Origin: Zygnema cylindricum
Lineage: Eukaryota; Streptophyta; Zygnematophyceae; Zygnematales; Zygnemataceae
Assembly (NCBI GenBank): GCA_037447655.1
Contig: JBBHKE010001350.1
Span: forward strand, 130,907 to 194,906
Reading direction: 5' to 3'
DNA length: 64,000 nt
This document shows, one piece after another, positions 23,325 through 35,777 of this stretch. How positions within the stretch are numbered: position 1 is the stretch's first letter; each line of letters starts with the position of its first letter. The notes beneath the pieces were generated by a model. The model was not told where the DNA came from. It saw only the letters and a program-made list of their open reading frames with translations, and did no database searches. Position numbers and translations under genes: made by a program.

Positions 23325-24234
23325 TAGTGCCGCAAAGTACACCGCGAATCGTTATTAGTGTCAAAGTCACTAATTTGGGTTCTTAAAATTTTGATTTTTT
23401 TTTTCAAATATGATACATGATTTTAATTTTTCCCTGACGTTAATTAAGGTATCGTACAAAATAAAGTAAAGCCCCAAAGTACAATTAAATATAAATAGTG
23501 TGGTGTACGGTCGATGTCAGACCGTACATAACTATACCCTTTCAAGTGAAAATTTACAAAAAATTAATTAAATCAGACGCGCACGCATAGGAACGTGCGC
23601 TAAAAAAACGGGATTAGTCTGACACGTAAATTAGTATAGCATGTACGGATATTTTTAATTCGCGACGGCGTACGATTTATAATATTTTGTACGAATACAT
23701 ATATTAATGTATATAATCGTACGGCGAATATTCCATTTTTGTTGTTCCCAAATTAGCATAAACGCCGAAATTAGAATACACCTTTTTTTTGAAAATTTTC
23801 AAATTCTTAATTAGCATCAATTACGGTAAATTTTCTTCAACATTATTTAAAATTTGACACTAATAGCGATTCGCGGTGTAGTGAAGTTTGAAGGAGTGAA
23901 GGGGAGGCAAAGTAAGAGAGAGGCACGGAATGCATAACATAGAAATTTTGCGTCATGCCGTTGGATTATGTACGAATGTAAGAATTTAGACAATCTCGAT
24001 GTTTTTCATAGTTTTTCAACGGACAAGATTAATCCCAATAGAGACATCCTACGGTATCAAGCGCGACTTGTAGGATTTTAGGTTTAGAAATTTCCTACTT
24101 CCTATTTTTCTTTCCGTTTTTTTTTTACTCTCTTCTTTCCTCTCCTCTCGCCAAAATTAAATATTGACCATAAGTGGGCTGCTCATTAATGACATTTGTC
24201 ATGTTAGCTGCCATATTTAAAGCTTGATTTGCCT

Positions 24235-24407
24235 CAGAGGTCGCAATCGGGTACCCGAATCCGTAAACACGATCCGTACCCGGCCGGCCGCGTCGGATCC
24301 GAAATGGATTTGGGTGCCGGCCGGCCGGCATTTCAGCCGGATGATTCAAAAGTGAAAAAAAACAAAATCGGGTACGGCCAAATTCGGGTATCCGATTCCG
24401 ACCTCTG
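24235..24407. mobile_element. Short hAT-like MITE, CAGAGGTCG ends
   Basis: This 173-bp element has ends CAGAGGTCGCAATCGGGTAC and the matching inverted GGTATCCGATTCCGACCTCTG-like end. It shares its first 12 bases with the element at 20789-22379. The expected 8-bp duplication is not clear. Confidence 0.65.
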
Positions 24408-24567
24408 ATTGAAGTTTCCCCTCGATATTAATGGAGACCTAAATTTTTTTATGAAAATTTTCGGGTAATTTGTTTCACGACCGTACCAAATTTTCCGAGT
24501 GGGAAAACAAACTTCTGCATGATTATACCAAGGTGGCAGTAACCACACTTAACCGTACAACACAGTA

Positions 24568-25119
24568 CACCGTCAATCGCTATTAGAGTAAAGGAATAAA
24601 TAGCGTAAGAAAAAAATTAGTGTTATTAACACTAATCAGGATTTTTTTTTTTTTGAAAAAATATATATATACTAATTAATCCCTAACTGTAATTTGGGTT
24701 GTCCTGAATAATAAATACCCGCCCTTTCGATGTCTACAGTAATATGTGTACCCGTACAAAATCTGACAATTCGTACGCCGTCGCGCTGTTCACACGGTCG
24801 ACGGACGAACATATGAGAACGTGATTTTTGTCGAACGAGTTTGCGTCTCTTTCTTCCAGTGCACATTCACATGTGTGCGCAATAATGTTAAGTGTCTTTT
24901 TATGCCTTTGTAATTCAAAAAGTACCATTTCGTACGGAAATATCCTGTCCGTACGCCACACTATTTCCATCGTAGTGTACTTCCATTATTAACGCTAATT
25001 GAAAAAAAAAACTAATTAGAATAATGGAAAAAATAAAATTATGGATTGTATTTCGGGTTTTTTGTTTTGAAAAAAGGGCACCGAATTGGCGTTATATACT
25101 CTAATAGCGATTGACGGTG
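24568..25119. mobile_element. TA-flanked MITE with perfect 23-bp ends
   Basis: The ends begin CACCGTCAATCGCTATTAG and are perfectly inverted over 23 bp, flanked by TA. The element is 552 bp. A paralogous stretch at 25555-25620 carries the same flanks (ACACTTAACCGTACAACACAGTA) without the insertion, which confirms the boundaries and a TA target duplication. Confidence 0.88.
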
Positions 25120-25337
25120 TACCAAATAGTCAAATACATAGATGGAAAACAGATTTCCGTACATGCTTTTTTGTCCATTTAAAAAATTGTTGCGCTTTTT
25201 ACGATGACTCTTCTATACAATTTTTTACAAAATAATGTGGTCGGACTATTACTGATAATGTGACTTGACACAGGAAATAGTGTGAGCTATCTTTAATTTC
25301 TCCATGTGAAAACCATTTTTACAAACTTAAAGTGCTA

Positions 25338-25553
25338 CACTGCTAACTGTTATTATTGTCGAAGAGTTTTTCGCCACTTAAAACAATGTTTCCCATTGCA
25401 CACTTGTTGGATTGTCAATCCAATGGTTGCTATTGGAAGGCAAGAATCTCACCTTCCTATTGCCAGCCTCCGATTGAAAATCCGACATGTGTGTATGGAT
25501 AAAGGTGTTTTAAGTGGCGAAAAAAACTTTAACACTAATAACGATTAGCGGTG
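25338..25553. mobile_element. Foldback MITE, TA-flanked family
   Basis: This 216-bp element has the subfamily core CACTTAAAACAATG ... GTGTTTTAAGTGG and ends TAACGATTAGCGGTG followed by TA. Confidence 0.72.
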
Positions 25554-26400
25554 TAGTTTCCACACTTAACCGTACAACACAGTACAAAACACATAAATCG
25601 AAAACTCGTTTGTCTGTTCCGCTTATACCACGACTCTTCAATACAATTTTTCACAAGAGATTTCCGGTAATGCAACTTAATGCCGGAAACAATGTTATCT
25701 TTTATCTTTGCCATGTGAAAAGCATTTGTGAGACCAATCGTAATTCTTACACGACGCACAACTAGAGTAAAGCAAAATTTGTTGAAAAAAACAAAAAATT
25801 GTTAATTTGTTAGTTTGTTAATTTGCTTTTAGTATTGTTATAGATATTTAGCCAGTAATTTCCAGTCTCGACAAGTTGGCACAATCACTATTTTACACAC
25901 CAAATAGATTTACCTTTCATATATTGCTGCTTAAATCAAATATCCGTACAATGCTCAGCTTCACAAGTCTTTTCTTATCATTCTGCCGTGACAACCTAAA
26001 AACAGGACTCCCGAAAAGCCGTTGGAGTAGCCAACTGCCTATCACTATTTATTTCATTTTATTTTTTTTATCCTTTGTTTCGTCTTTACGAACTTTAGAT
26101 AGTTCTACTATTGCACATTCTCGCGAAAGCCTATTAATCATCAATCGCTTTTAATGTTAATAACACATTCAACACCACCTTCCTTAAACCCTTAAAAAAT
26201 CCTACAAATAACAAAAATGAGTGGATAACAATATTCAAGGATTGAACCACAACTCCTACAATCGACTACATTTACATGCACTAAAATAGATATATGCCAT
26301 ACATTATAATTTCGCATTTACACTAACAAATCCTTTACACTAAATAGTGATGGGCGGTGTAGTTTTCTTGCTGCTTCTTGTTCTACACTTACTTTCGACC

Positions 26401-26560
26401 AATAGGGCGTGAACAAGTACACTTGTACTTTAATGGGGCGTCAACAAGTACATTTGTACTTTAATGGGGCGCGAACAAGTACACTTTGTATTTTTAATGG
26501 GGCGAGAACAAATACACTTGTACTTTAATGGGGTGTGAACAAATACCCTTGTACTTTTTT
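26401..26560. repeat. 31-bp minisatellite
   Basis: About five copies of a 31-bp unit contain AATGGGGCG and AACAAGTACACTTGTACTTT. The inner AAGTACACTTGTACTT is itself a near-perfect palindrome. Confidence 0.85.
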
Positions 26561-27241
26561 GCCCGAAAGGACAAATATTTATCATGTCAAAGATGTCACT
26601 TTTCCAGCCTTGCATGACCTACTAAAAGATTGTATTATAAAAAACAAGAACCACAAAATTGTCAAAAGAAAACAGTAATACAAAAAAAACCACTGCTCTT
26701 TATTCTGACACCTTTCAATTTATCGCCGATACACACCAAAATTTGTTTACTGGCAATTACAAGGAACACCCTTCAATATCCAAACTGAAAACCACAGATT
26801 ACCATTCCATGGGAAATAATTACGATTACATGCACACAGTTAAAGAAGTACAGTTAATGAAAAAGTACAGTTGATGAAAAAGTACAGTTAACGAATCCCT
26901 CCCTTCCCTAATAATATGTAATAGACAAAGAAGCCTATATGGGACAACCACAATTCTCCATACACATACAGCTTCACAAAAAAGAAAAAAAACTGTCGGA
27001 ATACGAGGAAAAAAAAATATAAAACACGGGAGAGAGACGATTAATTGAGAGCTTTCTTCTGCAATTTGCAGAAATATAACAAAAGGAAAGGAAAGGATTG
27101 TGGAGGAATTGTAGAGGATTTGATAAACTGAATATAATATTGCGGGTGCGAACTCCCTAACCTCGGAACTTCCGTTATTTTAAATGCGATCGATACCAAT
27201 GAAGTTTGCTTCATGTAAAAAGTACCCACTGATCTCCATCA

Positions 27242-27302
27242 GTCCATTACGCTCTCTCTCCCTCTCTCCCTCTCCCTCTCCCTCGCCCTCTCCCTCTCCC
27301 AA
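27242..27302. repeat. Pyrimidine microsatellite
   Basis: A low-complexity tract of CTCTCTCCC-type repeats lies about 0.55 kb downstream of the transporter stop codon. Confidence 0.85.
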
Positions 27303-27849
27303 CAACCTCGTAGAACCCTAAACTGTTCCGAGATTTGGAGTACCAAGGAGGGTTTCCCTTAAGATAATCAACACTCACTCTTTTGAAAATATACTCCATG
27401 GAAAATTTGGGCTACCAAACTCATCGAAAACTTTTGAGGGGAACACTATTTGCACCAAATGGCCTCTTTCGTTTTCTTTCGCACAAACAATTAATAAATG
27501 AACTCTTTTCTTTCAATAAACAATTTGGGAAGGATCTCGACAATTTCGAAGGAATAACGCCCTTTCAAACGATTGTAGTTTTACTCAGAAAAGTAGAGAT
27601 CAAAAAGGAAAGTAGAGATATACACTTTCCCCACAATCACGGTCACGAACCTTTCAATCACTATTTAAAGCGAAAGTAATCACTATTTTGTTACTATGCA
27701 AAAAAATAGACTTAGGTGTACAAAGGATCGTGGAGTGATAAGAGATAATTGCCACGAAACGCAAGTACCGTGAAAAGTACAGTAAAAAGTACCATGAAAA
27801 GTACCACGAGAACATTGTCAATGAAGAAAAGTAGGTCAAAGGTCTCACT

Positions 27850-30800
27850 TTAGGGTCCCAAAGGTGGCCTCTTCACCATATCAACAGGTGTGGGAGACTT
27901 ATGATCTTGTTGTAAAACTCCTTTTCTTCCGAGACGCTTTTGTCGATATTTTACTACCGTGTACCATACACTTCCGGCAGTATTGGCTGACACTCCTACA
28001 ATAATTAGAGGGGTCGCTTTAACACCTCCAAGCACAAAAAACCCTAGAATCTGCAGATGTGCAAAAAAAAAAAGGTTTTTCATCAGGTTTTTTCTTCAAA
28101 GAGAAAAGGAAAGGCAATCAACTATGGAAATTTACATAAACCTCAACTGTACATAAACACATACACTTCTAAGTTTCATATTGCGATTAGTAAACATATC
28201 AGAATGCTTGATATGGCCATTGACATAGCGTCCGGAAATAGATTATTATTACAATGATGGCTACTATATACATCATAATTTCAACATTTATTCACTAAAA
28301 ACACATCATTTTTCAATGAATAACTCCAAAAAGGCTTCTTAACCCACCCCTCATGTACTCCACTATAACCCGCATTATCCAATGCTGGTTATAATAATTA
28401 TCACTATTTAATGCTTGTTCAGTTAAAACCTAACATCCTACTATGCATAATTCCAAAAAGGTTTCTTAATCCTACTTTTAATGGTCTCAACTAAAACACT
28501 TCTGTCAATCCAATTCCGTGCCCGAAATCTTTTAATCCAGTGCCCGAAATCTTTTAATCCAGTGCCCGAAAAACAAAAAAGGAGGGAGAGGTTGTGAGGG
28601 GATGGGAGGGGGAGAGGGAGAGGGAGGGGGAGGGGAGGAGGTGGGGTGGTGAATATTATGGTCAACAATAGTGTCACTTGGAGGACTACTATAGAGGACT
28701 ACAAGCTAAGAAGATTGGGCATTATGAACAAACTTTAGAGTCACTTAAGAGGACCGTAAAGGACTACAAGCAAATATTAAACAAACAAACAAACAAACAA
28801 TAAAGTCACTAAGTGGACCAGAAAAAACTTACTGTTCCGACAACACTTCTTAGAGCACCGACAATGGTGGTGCTGAGAGCTGAGTTGGTAATGGTACAGA
28901 GAAAGAGTGCATAGTTAAGAAGAGATCCCACGAGCAAAGAAACAACCAGCATCCAAAGAAAACCTGGAGACGTATTAGTCACCAGGGCAGGGATAGACTC
29001 GGCCAACTCCCCAGTGATATATATCAACACTAATAGAACAGGAAAAGATAGGACAGCATTGTATAGGAGAAGCTCATTGGAGTCATAACCTGCATCCACT
29101 CCTCTCCCCTCCTTATAAGTTGCCTTTCAACGTTATGCTCCACTTAAAGATAGAAGGACGACAGGACGACTCGACTCTTGACATTCCTTTAAAAAGACCC
29201 CGATATCGTACTTCGACAAGACAAAAATGGAATTTTGGTCAGAGTCTCATAGCTCAATTTATTTGCATTGGCAATAAACAGCAAAAAAGTAATCGACTAC
29301 TAGAACTAATCCACCCACAGAAAGAATATCTCACAGTTTTCTCACTCACTATTCTATGAAAAACATGCCACCTCGGCTTCCCATAGCAAGTAATAAATCA
29401 AGAATAGCATTTCAAGTTGTTGGGCGATAAGTCCAATAGAAGAGTTAGTGAAGGATCTGTTATCCAAATCGGAATCATTTGCTGAAACATAGGAAGGGAG
29501 ACCTTCCCCAGAGTAGTAGCAATTCTCACCTTTTTCAGTGCCAGATCTTTCCACCAGTAAGAGATATGCAGCTTGTAAAGCACAGCTAGTCATTGCCATT
29601 AAATATCCAATGGCATCAAAGCTGAGGTCGCCCAATCCCGCAAGAATGCAACCTGCAATAACAAAAGTTTTTGTACATTGATTTAATTTATACGTGAAGT
29701 GATTTGGTTGATGTATACATGCATGAATTAATTTGATGTATACATGAATTGATTCAATTGATGTATACATATAGAATTGATTTGATTGATGTATACATAT
29801 ATGAATTGATTCGATGTATACATGAATTGATTTGATTGATGTATACGTATATAAATTGATTTGATGTATACATGAATATCACGAATATGTGGGTCTTCAC
29901 ATGACATAACATTCTCACTAAGTTCTCGATTACATCAAACATTTCCATTATTTATCACAATGGTTTCAAGCCTCTTGCTACATGTGACACCGGTGTAGCC
30001 AAGGAATAACTGTGCTGCTTTGCTAAAGATTGTGAATAAAAATGAAGTGAAAAAAAAAAAAAATAGCACAAAAGTAAAGATGAATGCATATACTGCAAGG
30101 CCCCAGCAGGAGAAGTTTGCGGATGAGGAGGTAGTACACCAGTATGGCTAGATCTAAATCATTTGTCCTAATTATCGGTGACATGCTCTCAACAAAAAAA
30201 CAAATTTTCAGCAAAAACGTTGACACTGAAATTTAGACTGAACAAGATCAAATTCCGAAATGCTTTCTCACCAAAAACCACAAGTACTAAATACTATTCT
30301 CAAATGCAAAGGACTACAAAATTGGTTACCATGCAGCAACTCATGAAAAATCAGATAACAAAAACACATTTTCAGATTATGAGTACATTGATGTTCTTAA
30401 AAAAAACTGGGGGGACTCATATATACCCCTTTTTTAGAATGAAAACATTTCTTTACAATTGTCAAAACTACATCGCTAATTATTATACGTATTTAAGTTT
30501 TTTTCACCACTTAAAACATATTTTCTTCGTGCACACTTGTAGGTTTGTCAATCCGATAGTTCCTATTTGAAGACAAGATTCTAACCGTCCTATCGACAGT
30601 CTTCGATTGACAATCAGACAACTTCACAAAGAGAAAGATGTTTTAAGTGGCGGAAAAAACTTTGACTCTAATAACGATTAGCGGGTAGCCGTTAAGAAAG
30701 AAGGGCAAAAAACTGGAACTCCTATTTATGATCCATGATATATTTGTCCTAATTGGTATACAAAAACTTGACCAAATGAGCCAGTTTCCCAGCCAGACCA

Positions 30801-32891
30801 TCACATACCTGCTACAACGGTGAGGACAGAGAGAGTGACCTGAAGTGGGGGAGGTCCTTCTCCAGAAAAGAACTTCGCCACGAGAATGATGACGGGAGTG
30901 AGACGTTTCATCACATGGTATACCGGAATGCTTAAAGACCTTACAGCCGCCAATGCAAATGCCACATTTGCATTGTAAAAAAAAACAACAGAAGACAGGT
31001 TTCTCGCGGCTTTGAGCTCTAGTGGCCGTACTTGGATGAGCCCGAGAAACTTCATCACATATATAAGAATTATTGAGGTTGCCATTTGTAACATGAGGAG
31101 TGTGTTGGAGTATGGCCACATCTGAAGGACAGCCTGCCAGGGAGAATTACAATACCGGATTACTATTACTTGAGGAAGGAACTGATGATTTTATACACAA
31201 GAAGGAATTTAAGCCAGAACAAGCTATTTCATGCCTGCTCCACAATAAAAAAAGGTTTAGGAAAATCTTGAGGATTTTGATACCAACTTGCCTAATTTTC
31301 TTTTTATCAGAAGCCATGCTCCACTGTCCACACAGTTTTTAATTCTCCTCGGTGCACTCATCTTGTTAACCTCTCTTGACTACATAAATACAAACACAAT
31401 TGGGAAAATGACAGATAAAAATACAGCCCAAATTTGTCCACTGCCTAACCACAAATGTGCTTTCCAAACTCGTAAGTCCAGCTATATCCAAAAGCAAATA
31501 GAACTCCAGTAAAATTTTGTGATACATTCTAGCTTTCCTATTATCACACCCATACATTTTGGATCCTTGTAATTTGGTAACTTTGAGATTTTGTTTTTGC
31601 TGAGATGTGAAAATGGCAGAACAATTGGGGAAAAAACCCGGGAAACATACTTTATTGGCAATCCCCATGACCAATCCAACAACTCCATAAAGTGACGCTG
31701 AAAAAATGGGTAAAGCATAATTTGCAACTTTTGCTGGTTGGACAGTTGATGATTTCTGTGAAGCATCTGTTGGCCAATCATTCGAGACGACCTTAGAATC
31801 ATTTGTCAACAGAGCTGCAAAAACGAAAAAAAAAGTGGCAATATGGAATGTTAAAACTATGCTCCTTTACTTGATTGAGTCGGTATAAAAACCATGTCCT
31901 TGCTTCAAAAAATACAATATATACACAAATACTATAGGGCCCATCGGGACAAGTGTTAATAACACTACTTCGGTCGCGACTCTTTTTGGCTGAAAATGAT
32001 AAAATAGTGAAAAAAAACTTAATCCATGGGAGTGGACATAAATTGGTCAAGTCACACTGCACTAAATGAGTGTTATTTATACTAATTTAATTTTAATATA
32101 GCTAATCCGTTTACATTAATAGCGACGGACAGTGTAATTTGTTCTCGCACACAATTCAAAATGCACCCTAAGCCCTATTAAAATATCGTAGTTAAAATCT
32201 CTAAACACTTAACATCTACTACCCCCTGTAAGCAAAAGGTTCTAAATTACCAAGTCAATAGCACTATGAAGTATCTCTCTAGATGAAAGAGGAAGCTCCA
32301 AAAACTGTGTCCCAGATTGTTGATAAACGTCACAGTGGTATTGTGTTCATTGAATTTCACAAATAAATTCATAAACCGTGCCGTAAGCAGCAAAAGCCCA
32401 TCCTGGCAGTGGTAGATTTTTAAAGATATCAGCTAAACCTTACATCGCTATTAGAGTTGGTGAATTATTAGCGTTAAAGGAATTTAGTATTAACTATAAT
32501 AAATTATATTCAGCTACGTGACTCATTCTGGGCCACTTAACTAAAAGTGTTACAAACACTAATTTATGATTTTGGTTGAAATAACACGAATTTGAATTAG
32601 AGTTATTAGCTCTATAGCAATGCACATTGTACACCATGAATCGCTATTACTCTAATAGCGTCAATCGCACTAATTGGGACCTGGTAATACTCACTCTTTT
32701 TTTCCTACCACTAATTCTTTAAGCGGTTCAAAGTCGTCCACATCATTCAGACAAGGAGTATAATTTTTAGACATTAAAACAGTCCTCATATTAATTACTT
32801 TTTAACGCTAACAGCGATTCAGTGTACCTTCGAGCTCCTGGATGGATCCTCCATGTTTGAAACCAATATGCGGAATCTCTTTTGTGGCCAT
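27850..32891 (-). CDS. Nucleotide-sugar transporter, UTR7/SLC35D type
   Basis: This is a multispan ER/Golgi membrane carrier that exchanges UDP-sugars for UMP. Exons on the minus strand: 32828-32891, 31651-31814, 30809-31121, 29530-29652, 28833-29089, 27850-28050. They join in phase to a 373-residue protein with GT-AG introns throughout. Residues 50-76 (ALPIFSASLYGVVGLVMGIANK) form the first membrane span. The middle FFYNANVAFALAAVRSLSIP, MKRLTPVIILVAKF and AGCILAGLGDLSFDAIGYL is the signature seen in Arabidopsis UTR7 (UDP-Gal/UDP-Glc transporter 7) and SLC35D proteins. NSALSTTIVGALRSVVGT marks the last third, and the tail is basic (KYRQKRLGRK). Exon 1 is the least certain part: it is only 21 codons and not conserved, but its donor and phase fit. 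Substrate cannot be read from sequence. Introns hold MITEs and a minisatellite. Confidence 0.92.
29690..29885. repeat. Intronic minisatellite in transporter intron 3
   Basis: There are about eight imperfect copies of a 22-28-bp unit, TTGATTTGATGTATACATGAA. The ATGTATACAT core is palindromic. It lies 38 bp upstream (plus-strand sense) of exon 4, close to the intron 5' region on the transcript's acceptor side. Confidence 0.8.
30471..30685. mobile_element. Foldback MITE in transporter intron 3
   Basis: This 215-bp TA-flanked member of the foldback subfamily has CACTTAAAACATATTTTCTTCG and GATGTTTTAAGTGG arms and ends TAACGATTAGCGGG. Confidence 0.75.
32443..32629. mobile_element. TA-flanked MITE in transporter intron 1 (first of two)
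   Basis: The ends are CATCGCTATTAGAG and CTCTATAGCAATGCACATTG. It shares a TA with the adjoining copy at 32632, so one copy probably inserted next to the other. Confidence 0.65.
32632..32824. mobile_element. TA-flanked MITE abutting the exon 1 splice donor
   Basis: The ends are CACCATGAATCGCTATTA and TAACGCTAACAGCGATTCAGTG. The right-hand TA (32825-32826) together with C32827 forms, on the minus strand, the GTA of the exon 1 splice donor. The MITE therefore begins at intron position +4. Confidence 0.75.
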
Positions 32892-34330
32892 GGAGCACCA
32901 CAGAAGGACCTAAAACAAAGCAAAAGGAATGTCAAAAGAACACATAAAATAAGAATACAAATGGAATGGAATATTTAGGGATGGTCCTATACGCATGATT
33001 CCAAATGAAATGTAAAATTGCATATCATAGGCTAATGTGTTTGTTGCTCAAAGAAAACTCTAGTACTGAGGATGGATCGTTAAGAAATGCATTAACATAA
33101 AACAGCTGTCAATAATGGTAAGACAAATTGGAATTAATAAGAAATGCACAAATATAAAAACAGCGGTTGATAATAGTAAGATAAAAGTGACTCATTAAGG
33201 AATCTAAAAACAGCTATTAATAATGGTAAGACAAACGTGTGTAAACTATAAAACCTTCCAAGATGAGCAACATATTTCAGATAGAGCATTCAAAAACGCC
33301 CTTCAGTTTGCTTCCTAGATGGGCTAAAAACTTTTAAACAATTAAGTAGGCAACACAATTAATTGAAATTCACATGTATGTAAAACATAAATTCAAGTCA
33401 GATAATAAAAATGGAGGGCAAAATAGTAAAATGGAAAACAAGGAGATCCAAATTTTGCTGGGCTAATTACTTGATAATTGGAAAAAGATAAAAGAAAATG
33501 ATCCTCTTTTATTCACGGAAAACTGTATTTCTTTTATCTACTGACAGGAGTGCCTTCAAATAACTCTGTCACACATGTAGAAGAATTGAGAAAATGAATG
33601 AAATCACAAATTTTCCGGCTGCAAAAAATCAAAAACTCAACCAGAAACTAAGAAATCAAACCGGCACTAGTGCATCACAAATCCATAAAACAGAATCCAA
33701 TGGAATTTCACAAAAAAAAAAAAAAAGTGTCTGACTGAAGCCTGGAAAATGATTGGGTTCAATTACAGCGACCAACTTTCATTTCAATAATTGCTTGACA
33801 AACATACAGAGACAGTCCCTTCCTTCTAACAAAAAAAAGTTTCTATAATGTGAAAATATTATTCCTATTTCTTGTTATGATGTGAAAAATGAATTCCTTT
33901 CATAACAATCAATCTTTGCAGTAATAGTCCATGTATAACTTGAGATCAAACCATGACATAGCAATAAAACGTAAGAAACAACCAGATCTTGGAAAGGAAA
34001 AAAATAATTTGTAAAACCTGATATAAGGGCAAGTAAGGTATCTTAAAATAAAAATAGCAATGACAAATAATTCATGGTCAAGAGAAACAAATTCACCTAA
34101 TAAGACACCGACGTCTTGCAAATTTTACGTGTTTGATGCATAGCTCCTAGGATTTGTAAATTTGTAACAACCGGAAGTTAGCTGTCTGTGTGAGATGCTA
34201 TTAATCAAAGCGTCTTGTTTTCTACTTCTCTTTTTCATTTCTCCGAAAACAGAACTGTCCAGCAAGGAATATATAGACGTATTATACATAAATACGGTAT
34301 TCCGCACTTTAAAACTGTAACTTTTTCTCC
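32892..34330. other. Upstream region of the transporter gene, no gene recognised
   Basis: This AT-rich sequence should contain the minus-strand promoter and 5' UTR. Three loose copies of a roughly 65-bp unit with AAACAGC and AATAATGGTAAGACAAA lie at 33095-33240. No clear TATA box can be fixed without a transcript start. Confidence 0.4.
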
Positions 34331-34410
34331 TAGGTGACCCCTCGTGACACCTAGTGGCACCTCGTCACACCACGTCACATCTTGTGACATCCTGTGAAAC
34401 CTCGTGATAC
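34331..34410. repeat. 10-bp tandem repeat, CTCGTGACAC unit
   Basis: Eight decamers stand in exact register, variants of CTCGTGACAC (for example CTCGTCACAC, CACGTCACAT, CTTGTGACAT). The array ends 20 bp before a hAT-like element. Confidence 0.9.
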
Positions 34411-34430
34411 CGTTAAAAAGGTGAAAAAAG

Positions 34431-34850
34431 TAGCGTTGGGTATCGAGGACCATTTTCCGATATTCGATATATTGAATTTCAGGTACCCAATAATCGATAT
34501 ATCGCTTCACTATATCGAATTTCAAAACATCGCGATATTTCTACGATATATCGTATCGCCAATATATCGAAGCATTAAAAAAAAAAACAAAAAAAATCTC
34601 ACAGGTTATCAAAGTCACGTGACTTCCTGTAAAATCTTTGCCGGAAAGAAATACGGTTTTTTCCTGAAAGTCAGCAGATTGAAGGAGATCTATGAGGTAC
34701 ATCGGTGAGGTACACTTGTGAAGTACACGTACGTCATGCGCAAGTACAATTTTCCAGACGAAAAAGGTCGGTTTCTAGATATTTGATGAATTTTTAGATT
34801 TGATAGTCAGCTTACGTAGAACCACTCATATCAGAACACGTATGTAAAAC
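34431..34850 (+). mobile_element. hAT-like GATATATCG-rich element, truncated (copy C)
   Basis: It starts TAGCGTTGGGTATCG and follows copy A closely to the GTATGTAAAAC block, then stops. The other half is missing. It runs directly into a MITE end (TAATAACGATTCGCGGTGTA) and copy D. Confidence 0.8.
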
Positions 34851-34868
34851 TAATAACGATTCGCGGTG

Positions 34869-35704
34869 TAGTGTTGGGTATCGGGTAAATTCATATCGCG
34901 ATACTTTCGATATTAGATATATCGAATATCGATTGAGAAGAATCTTCGATATATCGTACCGAGACCAACATAAATCATCGCGATATATCGCGATATATAG
35001 TATTTTTTAAATTTAATATTTTTATTTTTTTATATAATATGTTATTTTAGCGAAAAAGTCAAATTGTCTAATACGCCACGTACGCCGTGATTTTCGTTCC
35101 GTGACTTAAAGGTAGACGCCGCAAAATGTAACCGACAAAAAAGTACTAATTCTATAATTCTAATGATTACTTATTTGGGGTATGGTTACACGAGGAGGTC
35201 TCTGTAATAGTACGGACAACAAAATTTATGTATTACAGAGGCCTCGGGTACATCAAGTATCGTTTGTAAATAAGTTTTACATACGTGTTCTGATATGAGT
35301 GGTTCCACGTAAGCTGACTATCAAATCTAAAAAATCATCAAATATCTGGAAACCGACCTTTTTCGTCTGGAAAATCGTACTTGCGTATGACGTACGTGTA
35401 CTTCACAAGTGTACCTCATCAATGTACCTCATAGATCTCCTTCAATCTGCTGACTTTCAGGAAAAAACCGTATTTCTTTCAGGCAAAGATTTTACAGTCA
35501 CTTTGTCAGAAGTCACGTGACTTTGATAACCTGTGAGATTTTTATTTTTATTTTTTAAAGCTTCGATATATTGGCGATACGATATATTGGCAATATATCG
35601 CTATACTTTGAAATTCGATATATCGAAGCGATATATCGATTATCGGGTACCTGAAATTCGATATATATCGAATATCGGCAAACGGTCCTCGATACCCAAC
35701 ACTA
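34869..35704 (-). mobile_element. hAT-like GATATATCG-rich element, complete (copy D)
   Basis: This 836-bp copy has perfect 15-bp ends TAGTGTTGGGTATCG/CGATACCCAACACTA. Its orientation is opposite to copy C. No target duplication is seen, so one flank has probably been rearranged. Both subterminal zones are dense in cgatatatcg palindromes. It is non-coding. Confidence 0.85.
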
Positions 35705-35777
35705 GTAAAAACGCAGTTACGTGGTTATTTTTAGTGCACTTTCCAAGTGCACGCGCGATTAGTCGATTACATTAAAT

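Larger units (their letters stand above)
25556..27849. other. Intergenic stretch, no gene recognised
   Basis: This AT-rich region lies between the MITE cluster and the 3' end of the transporter gene. It contains a 31-bp minisatellite (26401-26560) and a pyrimidine microsatellite (27242-27302). The longest frame (27383-27679) has no recognisable domain and lacks support. Confidence 0.5.

Noticed and set aside
32632-32827. True introner element creating the whole intron 1
   Set aside because: The MITE end sits at +4 of the donor, but the acceptor at 31815 is almost 0.8 kb beyond the other MITE end, so the intron existed before or independently.
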